Origin: Bacteroidota bacterium
Lineage (GTDB): Bacteria > Bacteroidota > Bacteroidia > Chitinophagales > Chitinophagaceae
Direction: 5' to 3'
DNA: 64,000 nucleotides
Assembly: GCA_023423405.1 (NCBI GenBank)
Contig: JAFAFR010000008.1
Span: 310,001 to 374,000 of the forward strand
The notes under the pieces were generated by a model. That model was not told the DNA's origin and made no database searches. It saw nothing but the letters and a program-made list of their open reading frames with translations. Both the position numbers and the translations under genes were made by a program. Positions 59,844 through 64,000 of this stretch are shown here, piece after piece; within the stretch, counting starts at the first letter, position 1; each line of letters opens with the position of its first letter.

Positions 59844-60372
59844 AGTTGTCGTTTTGCGTGATGAGTTTTTGCAGCAAAGCGCGGGCCTTGCTGAGTTGCG
59901 ATTTGGAGGTACCTGTGCTGATGCCCAGCAGCTCCGCGATCTCGGCGTGACTGTATCCTTCCAGCTCATAGAGGTTGAATACGGTACGATAGCCCACAGG
60001 CAATTGCAATACCAGTTCCATGATCTCTGCCGCGGACAGGCGGTCGAGCGCGTCTTCGTCGAGCGGCTGTTCCAGGGCCGCTGTTTCAGCCAGCAGGGTA
60101 AAACTGTGCTGTTTTCGCAGGAACATCAGGCATTCGTTCACCATCAGTTTCTGCATCCAGGCAAAAAAAGCGGCGTCCGACTGGTAGCGGAAAGCGGGCA
60201 GGTGCCGGAATATTTTAAGAAAGCCGTTGAGCAACAGTTCCTCGGCATCTTCCCTTTTCCGGACATAGCGGCAGCAGAGCACCAGCATGCGGCCGTAGAG
60301 CCGGTCGAACAGCAATTGCTGGGCAGCGCGGCTGCCATCCTGAATTTCCTGTATGATATCGGGCAGGTGCAT
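59818..60372 (-). CDS. ECF subfamily RNA polymerase sigma-70 factor
   Basis: 184 residues. Region 2 (about 15-85: LFDRLYGRMLVLCCRYVRKR and EDAEELLLNGFLKIFRHL, with the FFAWMQKLMVNECLMFLRK part) and region 4 (about 125-170: LPVGYRTVFNLYELEGYSHA and EIAELLGISTGTSKSQLSKA) are complete. It would direct RNA polymerase to stress-specific promoters. It heads a unit with the anti-sigma-like protein, an outer-membrane-like protein and UspA. A 22-bp repeat region and promoter-like words lie upstream. Confidence 0.93.
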   Translation of the reverse strand: MHLPDIIQEIQDGSRAAQQLLFDRLYGRMLVLCCRYVRKREDAEELLLNGFLKIFRHLPAFRYQSDAAFFAWMQKLMVNECLMFLRKQHSFTLLAETAALEQPLDEDALDRLSAAEIMELVLQLPVGYRTVFNLYELEGYSHAEIAELLGISTGTSKSQLSKARALLQKLITQNDNYGLREQAR

Positions 60373-60394
60373 GGTTGTTCTGATACCTTAAATG

Positions 60395-60427
60395 CAAAGG
60401 AAAGCGTTTGGGTTGCCCCGGTTGCAA
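60395..60427 (-). promoter_or_regulatory. Candidate promoter of the ECF sigma operon
   Basis: On the minus strand TTG (60427-60425), 22 bp, TTCCTTTG (60402-60395, one mismatch to TAnnTTTG). It lies 23 bp before the sigma start codon. Confidence 0.4.
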
Positions 60428-60496
60428 AAAAAGAGCTGGGTACCGGAAATGGCGCTTTTGATAACTTTTTGCCCACTCCGGCCCCGGCACCGCCGT

Positions 60497-60546
60497 GAGT
60501 AGGCATTGAGTACCCAAAGAGTAGGCAAAGAGTACCCAATGAGTAG
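60497..60546. repeat. GAGTA repeats with 11-bp period
   Basis: GAGTAGGCATT, GAGTACCCAAA, GAGTAGGCAAA, GAGTACCCAAT and GAGTAG follow without gaps from 60497 to 60546: GAGTA begins every 11 bp, alternating with GG and CC. Two full 22-bp units and a partial third. The array lies between the tRNA terminator and the ECF sigma promoter. Confidence 0.85.
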
Positions 60547-60554
60547 AACCGGGA

Positions 60555-60583
60555 ATAAAAAAAACCGGAAGCAATGCTTCCGG
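60555..60583 (-). terminator. Terminator after tRNA-Leu
   Basis: An 8-bp perfect stem CCGGAAGC (60565-60572) with GCTTCCGG (60576-60583), 3-nt loop, followed on the minus strand by a run of T (A run 60557-60564). It lies 5 bp after the tRNA 3' end. Confidence 0.88.
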
Positions 60584-60587
60584 CCGG

Positions 60588-60669
60588 TGCGGGCGATAGG
60601 AGTCGAACCTACATGCCTTGCGGCGCCAGATCCTAAGTCTGGTGCGTCTGCCAGTTTCGCCACGCCCGC
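60588..60669 (-). tRNA. tRNA-Leu (anticodon UAG)
   Basis: 82 nt on the minus strand. The acceptor arms GCGGGCG (5') and CGCCCGC (3') pair perfectly with discriminator A. The D-arm (TGGCGAAACTGGCAGACGC) and the anticodon stem CCAGA/TCTGG hold the loop CTTAGGA, with anticodon TAG reading CUA. The class II variable arm (GCGCCGCAAGGCAT) and the T-arm GTTCGACTC are typical of Leu. CCA is not encoded. The gene has its own promoter and a terminator. Confidence 0.96.
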
Positions 60670-60719
60670 AGGTGGCTGCGCCAAGAGGCTGCTTACCAGC
60701 CCCTTGCTGCAACGGCCGG

Positions 60720-60748
60720 CAAATGTAAGGCCATTTCACCAAAACCAA
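60720..60748 (-). promoter_or_regulatory. Promoter of tRNA-Leu
   Basis: On the minus strand TTG (60748-60746), 18 bp, TACATTTG (60727-60720) fits the Bacteroidota pattern in full. About 50 bp separate it from the tRNA 5' end at 60669. Confidence 0.6.
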
Positions 60749-60772
60749 GGGCTTTTCTTACATTCGTAGACG

Positions 60773-63016
60773 ATGGAAACCGTAGCCGCGACACCGAAAT
60801 ACAATCTCACCGAAGAACAGGAAAAAAAGCTCATTCTCCGGGAATACCGTGCCCTCCTCCGCTGCCTGAAACCCAAACTCAAGCCGGGCGATAAGGAGCT
60901 GGTACGTGTTGCCTTTGAAATGGCCGCCGACGCACACAAAACCATGCGCCGGAAAAGCGGCGAGCCCTATATCCTCCATCCTCTTGCCGTGGCCCGCATC
61001 TGCGTGGAAGAGATCGGCCTGGGCGTCCGCTCCACCATCTGCGCCCTGCTCCACGACACCGTGGAAGACACCGATATCACCCTGGAAGATGTGGAAAGGC
61101 AGTTCGGCGGCGAGATCACCCGCATCGTGGACGGCCTCACCAAAATAGCCACCGTAATAGATGTGAACGCTTCCCAGCAGGCCGAAAATTTCAAAAAGAT
61201 CCTGCTCACGCTCACCGACGACCCCCGCGTGATCCTCATCAAACTGGCTGACCGCCTCCACAACATGCGCACGCTGGAAAGCATGAAGCGCGAAAAACAG
61301 CTCAAGATCTCTTCCGAAACGGTATATGTGTACGCGCCCCTGGCCCACCGCATGGGACTCTACAATATCAAGACCGAGATGGAAGACCTGGCCATGAAAT
61401 ACATGGAACCCGATACCTATAAGGAGATCGCGCGCAAGCTGGCGGAAACCAGGCGGGAACGCACCCGCTACATCAACGAGTTCATCCGTCCGCTGCGCGA
61501 GAACATGGAAAAAGGAGGTTTCAATTTCGAGATCTACGGCCGCCCCAAAAGCATCCATTCCATCTGGAACAAAATGAAGAAAAAGGGCGTGAGCTTTGAA
61601 GAAGTGTACGATCTCTTTGCCATCCGCGTGATCCTCAACTCACCGCCCGAACGCGAAAAAGAGGATTGCTGGAAAGTGTATTCCATGATCACCGATGAGT
61701 ACACCCCTTCGCCCGAAAGGCTGCGCGACTGGCTCAGCAATCCCAAAAGCAATGGCTACGAAGCCTTGCACACCACGGTAATGGGTCCCCAGGGGAAATG
61801 GGTCGAAGTGCAGATCCGTACCAAACGGATGAACGAGATCGCCGAAAAAGGACTCGCCGCCCACTGGAAATACAAGGAAGGAACGGCCGATGAAAGCCGC
61901 TTCGACAAATGGTTCCACCAGATTCGCGAAATGCTGCAGACCCAGGATTCCGATTCGGTGGACCTGCTCCAGGATTTCAAAACCAGCTTCCTGGCAGAAG
62001 AGATCTATGTGTATACGCCCAAAGGCGATGTAAAGATGCTGCCCGTGGGTTCCACCGCGCTGGACTTCGCCTTTGCGATCCACTCCGCCGTGGGCGCCCG
62101 TTGTATCGGCGCCAAGGTGAACCACAAACTGGTGCCCCTCAGCCACAAGCTGCGCAGCGGCGACCAGATCGAGATTATCACTTCCAACAAACAGAAACCC
62201 ACGGATGACTGGCTTAACCTGGTGGTCACCGCCAAGGCCAAGTCCAAGATCAAGGACGCGCTGAAAGAAGAAAAAAGAAAAGTGGCCGAAGAAGGCAAAT
62301 ACCAGGTGCAGCGCAAACTGGAATCGATGGGGGCCGCCTACCAGCCGTTTAATATTGAGATCCTTGCCGATTTTTATAAACAGCAGTCGCCGCTCGACTT
62401 CTTTTACCAGGTGGCCACCAAGGGAATCGACCTGAAAGAGCTGAAGGATTTCCATGTGCTGGGCGATAAGCTGGAACCGCCGAAGCCGCTGAAACCGCTG
62501 GTGGACTTCAAATCGCCCGATACTCCGCAGCCCTCCGATTTTCCCAGGAAGGATGCGGAGCTCATCATTTTCGGCGAAAGCAGCGACCGCATCATGTACA
62601 ATCTCGCCAATTGCTGCAAACCCATCCCCGGCGACGACGTTTTCGGATTCGTAACCACCGGCAAGGGCCTCACCATCCACCGCACCAATTGTCCCAATGC
62701 CTCCAAGCTGCTGGCCAACTATGGCCACCGGGTGGTAAAAACCAAATGGGCGAAGAACAAGGAAATCTCCTTCCTTACGGGCCTCAACATCGTGGGACTC
62801 GATGATGTGGGCGTGGTGAACAAGATCACCAACCTGATCTCCGGGGAAATGAAGATCAATATCAGTGCCCTTTCCATTGAAGCCAAGGAGGGTGTTTTCA
62901 AGGGATCCATCAAGGTTTTTGTACACGACAAGGAAGAGCTGGATGAACTGGTCACCCGCCTCAAGGCCCTCAGCGGTATCCATGCTGTGGAACGTTTTGA
63001 TGCCGAACAGGTCTGA
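60773..63016 (+). CDS. RelA/SpoT family (p)ppGpp synthetase/hydrolase
   Basis: 747 residues. Bifunctional stringent-response enzyme. The HD hydrolase domain (about 55-165) is intact, with ALLHDTVEDTDIT (HD at about 93-94) and LADRLHNMRTLE. The synthetase domain (about 240-360) has GRPKSIHSIWNKM and YDLFAIRVIL, then NPKSNGYEALHTTVMGP. TGS (about 405-465) has EEIYVYTPKGDVKMLPVGST. A helical region and a C-terminal ACT domain (about 668-745) follow. The synthetase and hydrolase motifs suggest both activities, as in SpoT/Rel. Its start codon is 104 bp from the tRNA-Leu gene on the other strand. purA follows after 82 bp with its own promoter element. Confidence 0.95.
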   Translation: METVAATPKYNLTEEQEKKLILREYRALLRCLKPKLKPGDKELVRVAFEMAADAHKTMRRKSGEPYILHPLAVARICVEEIGLGVRSTICALLHDTVEDTDITLEDVERQFGGEITRIVDGLTKIATVIDVNASQQAENFKKILLTLTDDPRVILIKLADRLHNMRTLESMKREKQLKISSETVYVYAPLAHRMGLYNIKTEMEDLAMKYMEPDTYKEIARKLAETRRERTRYINEFIRPLRENMEKGGFNFEIYGRPKSIHSIWNKMKKKGVSFEEVYDLFAIRVILNSPPEREKEDCWKVYSMITDEYTPSPERLRDWLSNPKSNGYEALHTTVMGPQGKWVEVQIRTKRMNEIAEKGLAAHWKYKEGTADESRFDKWFHQIREMLQTQDSDSVDLLQDFKTSFLAEEIYVYTPKGDVKMLPVGSTALDFAFAIHSAVGARCIGAKVNHKLVPLSHKLRSGDQIEIITSNKQKPTDDWLNLVVTAKAKSKIKDALKEEKRKVAEEGKYQVQRKLESMGAAYQPFNIEILADFYKQQSPLDFFYQVATKGIDLKELKDFHVLGDKLEPPKPLKPLVDFKSPDTPQPSDFPRKDAELIIFGESSDRIMYNLANCCKPIPGDDVFGFVTTGKGLTIHRTNCPNASKLLANYGHRVVKTKWAKNKEISFLTGLNIVGLDDVGVVNKITNLISGEMKINISALSIEAKEGVFKGSIKVFVHDKEELDELVTRLKALSGIHAVERFDAEQV

Positions 63017-63055
63017 ACCGCTCTAAAGAGGTTTTTTATTTGTTCGCTATACACC

Positions 63056-63063
63056 TATTTTTG
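63056..63063 (+). promoter_or_regulatory. -7 element for purA
   Basis: TATTTTTG is an exact -7 match, 35 bp before the purA ATG. A TTG at the ideal -33 spacing is not seen; one at 63040-63042 is only 13 bp away. Confidence 0.45.
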
Positions 63064-63098
63064 CTGCCTGTTTTAATCGCAGCACTCAAATACAAAAA

Positions 63099-64000
63099 AT
63101 GGTAGATGCAATTTTAGGCCTCCAGTGGGGCGACGAGGGTAAGGGAAAAATCGTTGATTTTTTCGCCCCTCAATACGATATTATCGCCCGTTTCCAGGGC
63201 GGCCCCAATGCAGGCCATACATTATATGTGGATGGGAAAAAAGTGGTGCTCCACCAGATCCCTTCTGGCGCTTTCCACGAGAACACCACTAACCTGATCG
63301 GGAACGGCGTGGTGCTTGACCCGGTAACGTTGAAAAAAGAATGCGATACCGTGGAGGCTTTTGGCGTGGACGTGAAGAAGAACCTCTTTATTTCACACCG
63401 CACCAACCTGATCCTTCCCACGCACCGCGCTTTGGACAAGGCCTCCGAACTGCAGAAAGGAAACGATAAGATCGGCTCTACCCTAAAGGGGATCGGACCG
63501 GCCTATATGGATAAAACCGGCCGCAACGCACTCCGCGTGGGCGACCTGCTCGACAAGTCCTTCACCACTTCCTATATCCGCCTGCGCCTCAAACACCAGC
63601 GCCTGCTCGATAATTTCAATTTCCAGGAAGACATCAGCCAGTGGGAAGATGAGTTTTTCGAAGCGATCGATTTCCTGCGCAGCCTCAACATCGTGAACGG
63701 TGAATATTTCATCAACGAAAAAATTGCCGCTGGTAAAAAAGTGCTGGCCGAAGGCGCACAGGGCAGTATGCTGGACATCGATTTCGGCACTTTCCCTTTC
63801 GTGACCTCATCCAACACCACCATTTCCGGTGTATGCAACGGGCTGGGCGTGGCGCCCCAGAAGATCCGGGAGGTGATGGGCGTTACCAAGGCCTATTGCA
63901 CACGCGTGGGCGGCGGTCCCTTCCCCACGGAATTGCACGACGCCACCGGCGAAGAACTGCGCAAACTGGGCAACGAATTCGGCGCCACGACGGGCCGCCC
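63099..64000 (+). CDS. purA: Adenylosuccinate synthetase, 5' part (runs off window)
   Basis: The first 300 codons are present and the gene continues beyond the window edge. PurA joins IMP and aspartate using GTP, the first step from IMP to AMP. The ATG at 63099 gives MVDAILGLQWGDEGKGKIVD, with the P-loop-like signature GDEGKGK at residues 11-17. Then come RFQGGPNAGHTLYVDGKK, SGAFHENTTNLIGNGVV, the IMP-binding STLKGIGPAYMDKTGRNALR, EGAQGSMLDIDFGTFPFVTS and GVTKAYCTRVGGGPFPTEL. All match the family without frame breaks. It lies 82 bp after the relA/spoT stop, with a -7 element between. Confidence 0.96.
   Translation, partial: MVDAILGLQWGDEGKGKIVDFFAPQYDIIARFQGGPNAGHTLYVDGKKVVLHQIPSGAFHENTTNLIGNGVVLDPVTLKKECDTVEAFGVDVKKNLFISHRTNLILPTHRALDKASELQKGNDKIGSTLKGIGPAYMDKTGRNALRVGDLLDKSFTTSYIRLRLKHQRLLDNFNFQEDISQWEDEFFEAIDFLRSLNIVNGEYFINEKIAAGKKVLAEGAQGSMLDIDFGTFPFVTSSNTTISGVCNGLGVAPQKIREVMGVTKAYCTRVGGGPFPTELHDATGEELRKLGNEFGATTGR

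Noticed and set aside
60497..60546. The GAGTA array as a CRISPR fragment
   Set aside because: An 11-bp period is far too short and there are no spacers.

Overview
The window reads as a chromosome segment of a Bacteroidota bacterium, most likely from the Chitinophagaceae or a close relative. The evidence is a SusC/SusD pair, an LpxC-FabZ fusion gene, the type IX secretion regulator PorX, a CHU_C-type cargo tail, two clpP genes beside clpX, and repeated promoter matches to the Bacteroidota -33/-7 pattern (TTG, about 19 bp, TAnnTTTG). Taxonomy is inferred from gene content only.

Region 1 (1-8.8 kb) is an accessory island, visibly richer in A+T than the rest. It holds small hypothetical genes, a phytanoyl-CoA-dioxygenase-like protein, a VOC protein, a frameshifted membrane protein, a truncated CHU_C tail, an AAA ATPase with DUF4143, a Fic protein with its own twin operators, and a VapBC toxin-antitoxin pair. 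Between these lies the wreck of a type I restriction-modification locus. Pieces of hsdR, hsdM, rhuM and hsdS are joined end to end on the minus strand (7726 down to 6462), and a second hsdS tail lies on the plus strand (3890-4126). Repeats with an 11-bp period and an inverted copy mark the right edge.

Region 2 (8.9-31.2 kb) is about the cell surface and nutrition: a winged-helix methyltransferase, a secreted protein of unknown role, a Tricorn-like protease, then SusC, SusD and two tandem 1,100-residue FG-GAP/ASPIC lipoproteins. These are followed by two paralogous membrane-anchored SRPBCC/GyrI-like proteins, a periplasmic trehalase and a DUF937-OmpA fusion. The SusCD genes, paired lipoproteins and trehalase look like one uptake locus whose substrate is unknown.

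Region 3 (31.2-51.2 kb) is mostly housekeeping: MarR regulator, ruvB, an OmpR-type response regulator, a HerA-like ATPase, copA-recQ, tsaE-ald, an operon of HD phosphohydrolase-lpxD-lpxC/fabZ-lpxA-ABC ATPase, porX, a PhnP-like hydrolase, a ComEA-like helix-hairpin-helix protein and an acyl-CoA dehydrogenase.

Region 4 (51.2-64 kb) holds a second DUF4143 ATPase preceded by a 23-bp tandem repeat array, then a proteostasis block (clpX, two clpP, tig). After these come an ECF sigma operon that ends in a universal stress protein, tRNA-Leu(UAG), relA/spoT, and the start of purA, which runs off the window.

The points I find most worth a second look are the collapsed restriction locus, the iteron-like array in front of the second DUF4143 ATPase, the twin operators of the Fic gene, the duplicated ASPIC lipoprotein locus, and the two unrelated repeats that share an exact 11-bp period.
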